Shown here piece after piece: positions 52,430 to 61,344 of a stretch of 64,000 nt of DNA (position 1 is its first letter; each line of letters starts with the position of its first letter). A model generated the notes under the pieces. The model saw nothing but the letters and a program-made list of their open reading frames with translations. It searched no databases and was not told the DNA's origin. A program made the translations under genes and the position numbers. The stretch lies in the NCBI GenBank assembly GCA_036490215.1, contig DASXEH010000063.1, positions 1-64,000 on the forward strand, given 5' to 3'. The stretch comes from JASHSH01 sp036490215. GTDB lineage: Bacteria > Pseudomonadota > Alphaproteobacteria > Rhodospirillales > Magnetospirillaceae.

Positions 52430-53243
52430 AGCAGAAGGTTTGGGAAGCGGCGCCAACAATGGCATTCTGCGCCGCGCGCTGAAGTTCAAGGAACGGCTGC
52501 GCAAGAAGGAAGTGGTAACCGGTGCCTGGGTCAGCATGAATGATCCGGCTGTGTCCGAGATCATGGGGCGCATCGGTTTCGACTTTCTGCTCTACGACAC
52601 CGAGCATTCGCCTTGGGATCTCGAAACCATGCAGATGGCGTTGATGGCGCTCAACGGCACCGACACGATGCCGATCGTGCGTGTGCCGTGGAACGACCAC
52701 GTGCGCATCAAGCAGCTTCTTGACATGGGCGTCGAAGGCATCCTGGCACCGATGGTGCGTACCGTGGCCGAGTGCAAGGCGCTGGTTTCGGCCTGCCGCT
52801 ATCCGCCGGTCGGTGCGCGCGGCTTCGGACCGCGGCGCGCGTCGAACTATTATCGCGACGTCGATGCTTATGTCGCCGCCGCCAATGACGGGATTTTCGT
52901 CATGCCGCAGATCGAGGATATCGCCACGGTCGGGGTGCTGGATGAGTATCTGGCGGTCCCCGGCATCGATGCGATCTGTATAGGCCCCAATGACCTGTCG
53001 GGCACAGCCGGCCTGTTCCGCCAAAAAGATCATCCGACCATCAAAGGGGCGCTCGATACGATCATGACCAAGACGGCGGCCAAGGGCTTGCCGATTTGCC
53101 TCGGTGTTAATACGCCGCCGGCGAATATGAAAAAGGAGATCGCGCGCGGCGTAAAGCTGATGCTTGTCACCTCCGATCTCGAACTTCTGGCCGGTGGCGG
53201 CCGGGCCGCGCTCGATGCGGCACGTCAGGCCATGAAAGCCTAG
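52422..53243 (+). CDS. rhmA: 2-keto-3-deoxy sugar-acid aldolase (HpcH/HpaI family, RhmA-like)
   Basis: Class II aldolase of 273 residues from GTG 52422 (GGAGGAG upstream), overlapping the dehydratase by eight bases. Family motifs are intact: DFLLYDTEHSPWD, PIVRVPW, MVRTVAEC, RGFGPRRAS, the metal Glu in MPQIED, and IGPNDLSG. It should split the 2-keto-3-deoxy acid from RhmD into pyruvate and an aldehyde (L-lactaldehyde if the substrate is 6-deoxy). Relatives act on 2-keto-3-deoxyglucarate and homoprotocatechuate products. Confidence 0.87.
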   Translation: MSEAEGLGSGANNGILRRALKFKERLRKKEVVTGAWVSMNDPAVSEIMGRIGFDFLLYDTEHSPWDLETMQMALMALNGTDTMPIVRVPWNDHVRIKQLLDMGVEGILAPMVRTVAECKALVSACRYPPVGARGFGPRRASNYYRDVDAYVAAANDGIFVMPQIEDIATVGVLDEYLAVPGIDAICIGPNDLSGTAGLFRQKDHPTIKGALDTIMTKTAAKGLPICLGVNTPPANMKKEIARGVKLMLVTSDLELLAGGGRAALDAARQAMKA

Positions 53244-53310
53244 GCCCAGACCCGAGGTCAGTTCATCGGGTCAATGCGTGCGTTCCGTGAAGACTAAAGG
53301 ATAGAGGAAA

Positions 53311-53337
53311 CGACGATAAAACAAACGCTCATCGTCG
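53311..53337 (+). promoter_or_regulatory. hairpin between the aldolase and importer genes
   Basis: Perfect 7-base arms CGACGAT (53311-53317) and ATCGTCG (53331-53337), loop of 13. Could be an RNA processing or partial-termination element that separates expression of the aldolase and binding-protein genes. No T-run follows. Confidence 0.35.
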
Positions 53338-53393
53338 CCTGACGCCATCGTCACGGACAGAGGGGCGGACCAACATTGCAAGGGAGGAGCAAC

Positions 53394-54671
53394 ATGAGAA
53401 TGCGTGGTTGCACGGCGATTGCCGCGCTGTCGTTGAGCATTGGACTGTTTGCGTCGGCCGCGGCACAGGCCGAACCTAAAACGAACTTCCTGTCACAATG
53501 GGACACTGGTTCCGACGCGGCGGCGATCGCCAAGCTGGGCGATATGTTTACCGCCGCCGGCGGTAAATGGCAGGCCACGTCGATCGCCGGTCATACGGCC
53601 AACACCTTGGCCAAGCTACGCGCCGATGTGGTGGCCGGCAATGCACCGCCGGCCGTGCAGTTGAAAGGTCCCGAAATCGCTGAATGGAACGAGACGGGTA
53701 AGACCGCCAATCTCGATCCGATTGCCAATGAGGAAGGCTGGGATAAGGCTGTCGCGCCGGAACTGCTTCCGGTGATGAAGCCCAAGGGTAATTGGGTTGC
53801 GGTGCCGATGAACATCCACCGCATCAACTGGCTCTGGGGCAGCAAGAAGGCGCTCGACAAGGCCGGCATCAAGGAGATGCCGAAGACTTGGGAAGAGTTC
53901 AACGAGGACTGCGAAAAACTGAAGAAGGCAGGCATCGCCACGCCGGTCGCTTATGCGGCGGCTGACTGGATCGACGCCACCTTCTTCGAGACGATCGTCT
54001 ACGGTATGGACATCGATCTGTTCCGCAAGGCCTTCGTCGAGGGTGATCTCAAAGCGCTCAACAGTGAGGGCATGCAAAAGGCGTTCGACGAGTACCGCAC
54101 TTTGCTGAGCTATACAGACAAGGGCCGCCAGGGGCGCGACTGGGATGCCGCGCTTAACATGATGGCGAAGGGCGAGTCCGGCTTCTACATCATGGGCGAC
54201 TGGTCGATCGGCACGCTCAACGCTAATAAGTTCAAATACGGCGAGGATTATCTCTGCACGCGCGCGCCGAATAATTCCGGCAAGCCCGGCTTCATCCTCA
54301 ATTCCGACTCGGTCGTGTTCTTCACCCAGAAGGATCCGGACTACATCGCGGGTCAGAAGTTACTGGCGCATCTGATCATGTCGAAGGACTTCCAGGTGAT
54401 CTTCAACCAGGCCAAGGGTTCGATCCCGGCACGCCTGGACGTCGACCTCAGTGGAGCCGGTTGGAACCCGTGTCAGCAGACTTCGCAGAAGGACCTGCAG
54501 GACTCGATCAAAGCCGGCACCTTGGTGCGCAGCATGGCCCATAACATGACCGTGCTGCAGAAGTATCGTGGTGCGATGATGGAGGTCATCACCGAGTTCG
54601 AGGCCAATCCGAGCATGCCGTCGAAAGACGCAGCGCAGAAGATGGCCGACGCGGTCGAGGCTCAACAATAG
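53394..54671 (+). CDS. ABC sugar importer, periplasmic binding protein
   Basis: Family-1 sugar-binding protein of 425 residues from ATG 53394 (GGGAGGAG upstream). Signal peptide ends near residue 27 (AQA). The glucose/mannose-binding-like features NFLSQWDTGSDAAAIAKL, MNIHRINWLWGSKKAL and GDWSIGTLNANKF are visible. It feeds the two permeases and the ATPase that follow. With the RhmD/RhmA pair in the operon, a deoxysugar or its glycoside is the likely ligand. Confidence 0.92.
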   Translation: MRMRGCTAIAALSLSIGLFASAAAQAEPKTNFLSQWDTGSDAAAIAKLGDMFTAAGGKWQATSIAGHTANTLAKLRADVVAGNAPPAVQLKGPEIAEWNETGKTANLDPIANEEGWDKAVAPELLPVMKPKGNWVAVPMNIHRINWLWGSKKALDKAGIKEMPKTWEEFNEDCEKLKKAGIATPVAYAAADWIDATFFETIVYGMDIDLFRKAFVEGDLKALNSEGMQKAFDEYRTLLSYTDKGRQGRDWDAALNMMAKGESGFYIMGDWSIGTLNANKFKYGEDYLCTRAPNNSGKPGFILNSDSVVFFTQKDPDYIAGQKLLAHLIMSKDFQVIFNQAKGSIPARLDVDLSGAGWNPCQQTSQKDLQDSIKAGTLVRSMAHNMTVLQKYRGAMMEVITEFEANPSMPSKDAAQKMADAVEAQQ

Positions 54672-54736
54672 TTCAACACAGGGCCGGCCGCCGGACTGTT
54701 GTCTGGTGGCCGGTTCCACTTTCTAGTTGGGCCGAC

Positions 54737-55675
54737 ATGACAGCCTCATCGATTTCTACGGAAAGCAACACCGTTTCGCATGGTGTGCTGCGCGAGCGGG
54801 CAGCCCGTTGGTTGCCGCAGATCGTGCTGACGCCGTCGCTGCTGGCGACTTTCCTCTACGTTTTTCTGTTCTCGGCTTGGACGATCTGGATCTCGCTGTC
54901 CAACTCGTCGCTGTTGCCCGACTACAAATTCGTCGGCTTCAAACACTACGGCGAGCTCTGGCAAAACCATCGTTGGACGATCGCCTATACCAACCTCTTC
55001 ATCTTCGGTACGCTCTATGTGACCGGCACGGCCGTGATCGGCCTGGCGCTGGCCATCATCATCGATCAGCGTGTCCGCGCCGAGGCGTTGTGGCGCACGA
55101 TCTATCTCTATCCTGTGGCTGTGTCCTTCGTCGTCACCGGCACGGTGTGGCGTTGGATATTCAATCCTGCCTCGGGCATCGAGGCCATGGTGCACGGGTG
55201 GGGCTGGGCTGGTTTCCATTTCGACTGGATCGCCAGCCGCGACATGGCGATCTATACGGTCGTGATCACCGGCATCTGGAACCACGCCGGCTTTTGCATG
55301 GTTCTGTTTCTCGCCGGATTGCGTTCGGTCGATCAGGACCTGATCAAAGCGGCGCAGATCGATGGGGCCAGCATGGCGCGCATCTATCGCCGTATCATTA
55401 TCCCGTCGATCCGGCCGATCATCATCGCCGCGTTGGTGGTGTTGCTGCAATTCGCGATCAAAACCTTCGACCTCGTTCAAGCCCTGACCACCGGCGGCCC
55501 GGGTATCTCGACGCAGGTGCCAGCGATTTATGTCTACGACCTGATGTTCCAGCGCGGGCAATTGGCCGAAGGCGCAGCCGGCGCGATCATGATCCTGCTC
55601 GCTCTGGCCGCGGTATTAGTGCCCTATGGTCTGTGGCGCAACTATCAGCGCCGGCGCGAGGTGGCCCGTGTCTGA
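54737..55675 (+). CDS. ABC sugar importer permease 1
   Basis: CUT1-type permease of 312 residues, six helices, with the EAA loop KAAQIDGASMARIYRRIIIP near residue 210. The ribosome site is weak; a 65-base gap separates it from the binding-protein gene. Overlaps the second permease by eight bases. Confidence 0.92.
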   Translation: MTASSISTESNTVSHGVLRERAARWLPQIVLTPSLLATFLYVFLFSAWTIWISLSNSSLLPDYKFVGFKHYGELWQNHRWTIAYTNLFIFGTLYVTGTAVIGLALAIIIDQRVRAEALWRTIYLYPVAVSFVVTGTVWRWIFNPASGIEAMVHGWGWAGFHFDWIASRDMAIYTVVITGIWNHAGFCMVLFLAGLRSVDQDLIKAAQIDGASMARIYRRIIIPSIRPIIIAALVVLLQFAIKTFDLVQALTTGGPGISTQVPAIYVYDLMFQRGQLAEGAAGAIMILLALAAVLVPYGLWRNYQRRREVARV

Positions 55676-56561
55676 GGTCGCTGCTTACGATCCAATGGCG
55701 GCTGTGGCCGGATGGCGTTACCGCCGGGCACGCATCGGTGTCTATGTCATTCTCATCGCAGTGGCCATCTACGCCATCCTGCCGCTTCTGGTGATTATCC
55801 TGAACTCGTTCCGCGATTTGGATGACATCGCGCATCGTGGGTTGATCGCTATTCCGCTGGCCTTTTCACTCGATCACTGGGGCGTGACCTGGAATAAATT
55901 CTGCGTCAGCGGCGGCTGCAACGGCATCGCGCCGTTCTTCTACAATTCGCTGGAGATGACGATCCCGGCCACGATCATCTCGACGATCATTGGTGCCATC
56001 AACGGCTACATCCTATCGATGTGGCGCTTCCGCGGCTCGGAGATTCTGTTCGGCGCCATCACGCTCGGCGTATTCATGCCCGGGCAGATGGTGTTGCTGC
56101 CCTGGGCCATCACGCTGGGCTCGCTCGGCCTCACCAACACGATCGGCGGTCTCGTGCTGATCCACTGCATCCAGGGGCTCAGCTTCACTACGCTCTTCTG
56201 CCGTAACTACTATGTCGGCATTCCTGAGGACCTGATCAAAGCCGCACGCATCGACGGTGCTGGGTTCTGGCGCATCTTCCGCAAGATCGTATTGCCGCTG
56301 TCGCCGCCGATCCTGATCGTGACCGTGATCTGGCAGTTCACGGGCATTTGGAACGACTTCCTGATCGGCTTGGTCTTCTCGTCGGGATCGGGGCAGCCGA
56401 TCACGGCGGCGTTGATCGGCCTCGCGACGGCCGGCACGTCGGTGCATGAATACAATGTCGAAAGCGCGGCGGTGCTGATTGGCGCCTTGCCGCCGCTCCT
56501 GATCTACTTCTTCGGCGGCCGGTACTTCCTGCGCGGCCTGACTCAGGGAGCAATCAAGTAA
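55668..56561 (+). CDS. ABC sugar importer permease 2
   Basis: CUT1-type permease of 297 residues from GTG 55668, coupled to permease 1. Six helices and the EAA loop KAARIDGAGFWRIFRKIVLP near residue 200. The C-terminus RGLTQGAIK is typical of the MalG-like half. A cysteine pair around FCVSGGCNG in the first periplasmic loop is less usual. Confidence 0.92.
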   Translation: MSEVAAYDPMAAVAGWRYRRARIGVYVILIAVAIYAILPLLVIILNSFRDLDDIAHRGLIAIPLAFSLDHWGVTWNKFCVSGGCNGIAPFFYNSLEMTIPATIISTIIGAINGYILSMWRFRGSEILFGAITLGVFMPGQMVLLPWAITLGSLGLTNTIGGLVLIHCIQGLSFTTLFCRNYYVGIPEDLIKAARIDGAGFWRIFRKIVLPLSPPILIVTVIWQFTGIWNDFLIGLVFSSGSGQPITAALIGLATAGTSVHEYNVESAAVLIGALPPLLIYFFGGRYFLRGLTQGAIK

Positions 56562-56565
56562 GATC

Positions 56566-57684
56566 ATGGCTTCACTCTCCGTCCGTCGCCTGACCAAACG
56601 ATTCGGCCCTGTCGAAGTGCTGAAATCCGTCGATCTTGAAGTTGAAACCGGCGAATTCGTCGTCCTCGTCGGACCTTCGGGCTGTGGCAAATCGACATTG
56701 CTGGCGATGATCGCTGGGCTCGAAACCGTGACCGAAGGCGAGATTCGCATCGGCGACCGGCTGGTCAACACCATGCCGCCCAAGGACCGCAACATCGCGA
56801 TGGTGTTCCAGTCCTATGCGCTCTATCCGACGATGACTGTCCGCGAGAACATTACCTTCGGTATGGAGTCGCGCAACGTGCCCAAGGCCGAGCGCGATGC
56901 GGCTGTGGCGCGCGTATCGTCGCTTTTGCATATCGACATGCTGCTCAATCGCCGCCCCGGACAATTGTCGGGCGGGCAGCGGCAGCGCGTCGCCATGGGC
57001 CGCGCACTGGTCCGTGATCCGCAACTCTTCTTGTTCGACGAACCACTCTCGAATCTCGATGCCAAGCTGCGCGTCGAAATGCGTACCGAGATCAAGAAGC
57101 TGCACCAGGGCCTGGGCAAGACGACCGTCTATGTGACTCATGACCAAGTCGAAGCGATGACTCTCGCGTCGCGGATCGCCGTTCTTCACCAGGGGGCCGT
57201 GCAGCAATTCGCCGAACCGCGCACGGTTTACGACCGGCCGGCCAATATGTTCGTCGCCAGTTTCATGGGTTCCCCGGCGATGAACTTCCTGCCCGCCGAG
57301 ATCGTGGCCGACAATGGCCGTCCGGCGGCACAGCTTTCGGCGGCGAATGGGAGTCAGGCGCGGCTGCCGCTCTCAGCGGATTGGGCGCGCGCCGTATCGA
57401 CGGGGCAGAAAGTTGTCGTCGGCATACGGCCTGAGAGCATTGGGCCTCATCTCCACAACGGTATCGCTTCGGGTGCTGAGGTCAGAACCCTTGAGGCGGT
57501 GATCGATGTGGTCGAGCCAACAGGGGCGCAAACGATGGTTCTGGTTCGTGTCGGCGACCGCGAAGTAATCACGACCTTTCCGTCCGACGCCACGCCGAAG
57601 ATCGGCGAGAAGGCGTCGCTCGCCATTGACATGCGGAAAGTGTGTTTGTTCGATCCGTCTTCCGAACACCTACTGCAACGCTAA
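56566..57684 (+). CDS. ABC sugar importer ATPase (UgpC/MsmK type)
   Basis: ATPase of 372 residues: Walker A GPSGCGKST at 36-44, Q-loop MVFQSYALYP, signature LSGGQRQRVAMGRAL, Walker B LFLFDEPLSNLD, H-loop VTHD, then TOBE/OB regulatory domains (about 240-372). Starts four bases after the permease. Such ATPases often serve several importers, so it could also energise the ATPase-less importer at 26304-29386. Confidence 0.93.
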   Translation: MASLSVRRLTKRFGPVEVLKSVDLEVETGEFVVLVGPSGCGKSTLLAMIAGLETVTEGEIRIGDRLVNTMPPKDRNIAMVFQSYALYPTMTVRENITFGMESRNVPKAERDAAVARVSSLLHIDMLLNRRPGQLSGGQRQRVAMGRALVRDPQLFLFDEPLSNLDAKLRVEMRTEIKKLHQGLGKTTVYVTHDQVEAMTLASRIAVLHQGAVQQFAEPRTVYDRPANMFVASFMGSPAMNFLPAEIVADNGRPAAQLSAANGSQARLPLSADWARAVSTGQKVVVGIRPESIGPHLHNGIASGAEVRTLEAVIDVVEPTGAQTMVLVRVGDREVITTFPSDATPKIGEKASLAIDMRKVCLFDPSSEHLLQR

Positions 57685-57701
57685 CGCCAACAGAGAGAAC
57701 C

Positions 57702-58463
57702 ATGAAACTGGCAAACTATCCCAGCCTGAAGGACCGTGTCGTTTTCATCACCGGTGGCGGGTCGGGTATCGGCGCTTCGATGGTCCAGGCCTTTGCCGAA
57801 CAAGGTGCGCGCGTGGCTTTCATCGATATCGCCGTCGAGGCATCGGACGCGCTGATCCAGAGCCTGTCTCACGTTGCGCATCGGCCGTGGTTCCTGCGCT
57901 GCGATCTGCTCGACATCCCTTCACTTCAGGCCGCCATGGCCCGCGTCGAGCAGGAGGTGGGACCGATTGCGGTTTTGGTCAACAACGCGGCCAATGACGA
58001 CCGCCACAATATCGATGACGTGACGGTCGAATATTGGGATCGATCGATGGGCGTCAATCTGCGCCACCAGTTCTTCGCCGCCCAGGCGGCACGCAAGCAG
58101 ATGCGCAAGCTGGGGCATGGGGCGATCATCAATTTCAGTTCGATCGCCTGGATGGCCGGCGGGCAGCGGATGGCGATCTATTCCAGCGCCAAGGCCGCGG
58201 TGGTTGGGCTGACCCATAGCCTCGCCAACGAATTCGGGTCAGAGAACATCCGGGTCAATGCTATCGCCCCAGGCGCGGTCATCACCGAGCGACAAAGGAA
58301 GCTTTGGCTCAATGACGACGATATTGCGGCGATTGTGAAGCGGCAGGGGATTAAACGGGTCCTGGTCGCCGAGGATATTGCCCGCGTGGCGCTATTTCTG
58401 GCCGCCGACGATAGCGGCATGGTCACCAAGCAATGCCTTACCGTCGATGCTGGCCTGAGGTGA
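57702..58463 (+). CDS. SDR-family sugar dehydrogenase
   Basis: Short-chain dehydrogenase of 253 residues from ATG 57702. TGGGSGIG cofactor loop at about 17-24, NNAAND, and the catalytic Y160-xxx-K164 (YSSAK). In this operon the natural reaction is oxidation of a deoxysugar to its lactone or acid ahead of RhmD. Ribosome site AGAGAG. The C-terminal LTVDAGLR resembles the usual SDR ending TVDGG. Confidence 0.9.
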   Translation: MKLANYPSLKDRVVFITGGGSGIGASMVQAFAEQGARVAFIDIAVEASDALIQSLSHVAHRPWFLRCDLLDIPSLQAAMARVEQEVGPIAVLVNNAANDDRHNIDDVTVEYWDRSMGVNLRHQFFAAQAARKQMRKLGHGAIINFSSIAWMAGGQRMAIYSSAKAAVVGLTHSLANEFGSENIRVNAIAPGAVITERQRKLWLNDDDIAAIVKRQGIKRVLVAEDIARVALFLAADDSGMVTKQCLTVDAGLR

Positions 58464-58532
58464 GGGCTCTTGTAGCCGCGCCGCTGCCATATTACTTCAG
58501 GTGAACCACATAGAGACCGGGAGGGATTTGCC

Positions 58533-60011
58533 ATGTCGACCAAGGTGTTGGAACGGGAGCAGGACACGGCAGGCAGCCCCTATGCGGATGTACAATTGTT
58601 TCTCGATGGCGCCTGGAGCAAAGGCTCCGGCGGCGCCGCGATTGATGTGATCAATCCCGCTACCGGCAGCAAGATCGGCGTAGTCGCCAGCGCCACCACG
58701 GCCGACCTCGACAAAGCGCTTGCCGCGGCCGATCGCTCTTTCAAGACCTGGAGCCGCGTTTCCGCGTTTGAGCGTTATGGCATCATGCGTCAAGCGGCGG
58801 TGATCCTGCGCAGTCGCGCCGATGCGATCGCGCGCATCATGACGCTGGAGCAGGGCAAGCCGTTGTCGCAGTCGCGCGGCGAAGCGCTATCGGGCGCCGA
58901 TCTGATCGACTGGTTCGCGGAAGAGGGACGCCGCGCCTATGGCCGCCTCGTGCCGTCGCGCGCCGATGGTATTCAGCAAATGGTGGTGAAGACGCCGGTC
59001 GGCCCAGTCGCCGCCTTCACGCCCTGGAACTTCCCGATCAACCAGGCCGTGCGCAAGATCTCTGGTGCCTTGGCGGCCGGCTGCAGCATTATCCTCAAGG
59101 GGCCTGAAGATACCCCGGCCTCCTGCGCCGAGTTGGTGCGTGCCTTCGCCGATGCTGGTGTGCCCGCCGGCGTGATCAATCTCGTCTTCGGCGATCCGGG
59201 CGCGATCTCGTCGTATTTGATCCCGCATCCGGTGATTCGCAAAGTCAGCTTCACCGGCTCGACCCGCGTCGGCAAGCAGTTGGCGGCGCTGGCCGGGGAG
59301 CACATGAAGCGAATCACGATGGAGCTTGGTGGTCACGCACCGGCGCTGGTGTTCGATGACGCTGATGTCGATTTCGCGGCGAAGACGCTGTCGTTCCACA
59401 AATACCGCAATGCCGGCCAGATCTGCGTGGCGCCGACGCGTATCCTCGTCCAGCAGAAGGCCTACGAGCCCTTCGTCGACAAGTTCGTCTCCGCCGCGCG
59501 CGAGGTGAAGGTTGGCGACGGTCTCGACGCCGATACGACGATGGGGCCGCTCGCCCATCTCCGTCGCGTCGAGGCGATGGAGTCGTTCGTGGCCGACGCT
59601 GTGGCCAAGGGTGCAAAACTGCGTATCGGCGGCAAGCGGATCGGCAACAAAGGCTTCTTCTTTGAGCCAACAGTGCTGACCGATGTCCCAACCTCCGCTG
59701 TGATCATGAACGAGGAGCCCTTCGGCCCATTGGCGATCATCAATCGCTTCGATGGCTATGATGAAGCCGTGGCCGAAGCCAATCGCCTCGAATACGGATT
59801 GGCCGCGTATGCCTATGCCGGCTCGGCCAAGACGGTGGCCAAGCTCGGTGCACAGATTGAAAGCGGCATGGTCTCGATCAACCACCAGGGCCTCGGCCTG
59901 CCGGAAATCCCCTTCGGCGGCATCAAGGATTCGGGCTTTGGCAGCGAGGGCGGTGCCGAAGCGTTGGAAGCCTTCCTGAATACGAAGTTGATCACCCAAA
60001 CCGCTGTGTGA
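58533..60011 (+). CDS. aldehyde dehydrogenase (SSADH/lactaldehyde type)
   Basis: NAD(P)-dependent aldehyde dehydrogenase of 492 residues. Catalytic C298 (NAGQICVAPTR) and general base E264 (MELGGHAP), with FTPWNFP and FTGST cofactor segments. Closest in pattern to succinate-semialdehyde and glycolaldehyde/lactaldehyde dehydrogenases. It could finish the operon's pathway by oxidising the aldehyde from the aldolase. GGGAGGG ribosome site at 58518-58524. Confidence 0.92.
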   Translation: MSTKVLEREQDTAGSPYADVQLFLDGAWSKGSGGAAIDVINPATGSKIGVVASATTADLDKALAAADRSFKTWSRVSAFERYGIMRQAAVILRSRADAIARIMTLEQGKPLSQSRGEALSGADLIDWFAEEGRRAYGRLVPSRADGIQQMVVKTPVGPVAAFTPWNFPINQAVRKISGALAAGCSIILKGPEDTPASCAELVRAFADAGVPAGVINLVFGDPGAISSYLIPHPVIRKVSFTGSTRVGKQLAALAGEHMKRITMELGGHAPALVFDDADVDFAAKTLSFHKYRNAGQICVAPTRILVQQKAYEPFVDKFVSAAREVKVGDGLDADTTMGPLAHLRRVEAMESFVADAVAKGAKLRIGGKRIGNKGFFFEPTVLTDVPTSAVIMNEEPFGPLAIINRFDGYDEAVAEANRLEYGLAAYAYAGSAKTVAKLGAQIESGMVSINHQGLGLPEIPFGGIKDSGFGSEGGAEALEAFLNTKLITQTAV

Positions 60012-60020
60012 TCATGAATT

Positions 60021-60055
60021 CTAACCGCCGGAAGCCGGGCGCTTTCGGCGGTTAG
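60021..60055 (+). terminator. putative terminator after the deoxysugar operon
   Basis: Perfect 10-base arms CTAACCGCCG (60021-60030) and CGGCGGTTAG (60046-60055), with partial extra pairing in the 15-base loop. Located 9 bases after the aldehyde dehydrogenase stop. No clear T-run, so Rho-dependent or mRNA-stabilising action is possible. Confidence 0.5.
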
Positions 60056-60216
60056 CCCTGGAAATAAAGCCGAATTTAATGGTGACGCTCGGCAGCGGCA
60101 GCTAAATCTGCCTCTGCGAGATGAGGGTGGCGTTGACTCGACCACCCCCGATGCTGACTTGCGATGTCTCGCCTGACGGATGGGGTCCGATACGATGATA
60201 AGGACCATTTGAAGCG

Positions 60217-61326
60217 ATGACTCGCCGTTCCAAGATGTTCCTGCTGGCTGGTGTCAGCCTCATCGCGATTGCCGGCTCCGCGCTGGTCTTCGCGCCGCGC
60301 GCCTTTACGGCCACCGAGCAGCCGCCGGTGGCCGAGGCGCCCAAGGCTTTGCCCGTTGTCGCGGTCAGCCCCGTCACCCGCCGTGATCTGTCGCGTAAGG
60401 TGACCCTGGTTGCCGAACTCGATCCCTATGTCGCCGATGATGTCTACGCCAAGGTATCCGGCTATCTGAAGACGATCACCGTCGACTACGGCGATCATGT
60501 CAAAGCCGGCCAGGTTCTGGCGACGCTGGAGCTGCCAGAAGAGGAAGCCGATCTGGCGCGCCTGGAGGCGGCCTATCGCATTGCCAAGCTCGACTATGAC
60601 CGCATCCAGTCGGTGATCAAGAAGACGCCGGGTTTGCTCGCTCAGTCCGATGTCGACAAGGCGCAGGCTGGCTTCGAGATGGCCAAGGCCAATCTCGATC
60701 ACGCCAATGTCCTATTGGCCTATTCGACGATCCGCGCGCCGTTCGACGGTATCGTGGTCAAGCGCTTCGTTGATCCTGGCGCGCTCATTCAACTCGGTAC
60801 CAATTCAGCGACCCAGGCGATCCCGCTGGTGAAGGTCTCTGACAATTATCGTCTGCGCCTGGTGTTCCAGACGCCGGAATCGATCGCCGGTCAGGTCGAA
60901 CCCGGCACGCCGGTGACGGTGAGAATTCAGGCGACCAATGAAACGCTACAAGGCAAGGTGGCGCGTATGTCCGACTCGGTGACAGCGGATACGCGCACCA
61001 TGCACACCGAAGTCGACATTCCAAACGCCGATTTGCATCTCAAGCCCGGGATGTACGCGACGGCCGAACTGGGTCTCGATGCGCGTGATCATGTTCTGGC
61101 TGTGCCTGTTGCCGCTTTGGCCGGCGGCGACAAGCCGCATGTTTGGGTCGTCGACAAGCAGGGCGGCCTCGAAGACGTCGCGGTGAAGACGGGAATGGAA
61201 GGACCCAACTGGGTCGAAATCACCAACGGGCTACGTGAGGGGGACATGGTCTTGGTGGCCCATGATCCGAGTCTGATCGCAGGCACCAAGGTGACGCCAA
61301 AGGTTATTAGCGGAACGCCGGCCTAG
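60217..61326 (+). CDS. RND periplasmic adaptor protein
   Basis: Membrane-fusion protein of 369 residues with an N-terminal anchor (MFLLAGVSLIAIAGSALVF). The lipoyl halves VSGYLKTITVDYGDHVKAGQVLATL and TIRAPFDGIVVKRFVDPGALI flank a short coiled coil. Beta-barrel and proximal domains follow. It is a different adaptor from the MdtA-like protein and pairs with the next gene, 18 bases downstream. The outer-membrane partner is not in the window. Confidence 0.92.
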   Translation: MTRRSKMFLLAGVSLIAIAGSALVFAPRAFTATEQPPVAEAPKALPVVAVSPVTRRDLSRKVTLVAELDPYVADDVYAKVSGYLKTITVDYGDHVKAGQVLATLELPEEEADLARLEAAYRIAKLDYDRIQSVIKKTPGLLAQSDVDKAQAGFEMAKANLDHANVLLAYSTIRAPFDGIVVKRFVDPGALIQLGTNSATQAIPLVKVSDNYRLRLVFQTPESIAGQVEPGTPVTVRIQATNETLQGKVARMSDSVTADTRTMHTEVDIPNADLHLKPGMYATAELGLDARDHVLAVPVAALAGGDKPHVWVVDKQGGLEDVAVKTGMEGPNWVEITNGLREGDMVLVAHDPSLIAGTKVTPKVISGTPA

Positions 61327-61344
61327 CACGATCGATCGCGTCCC

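Noticed and set aside
58887..59999. 370-codon minus-strand open frame opposite the aldehyde dehydrogenase
   Set aside because: Catalytic Cys and Glu of the plus-strand enzyme are in place; the antisense frame is a shadow.
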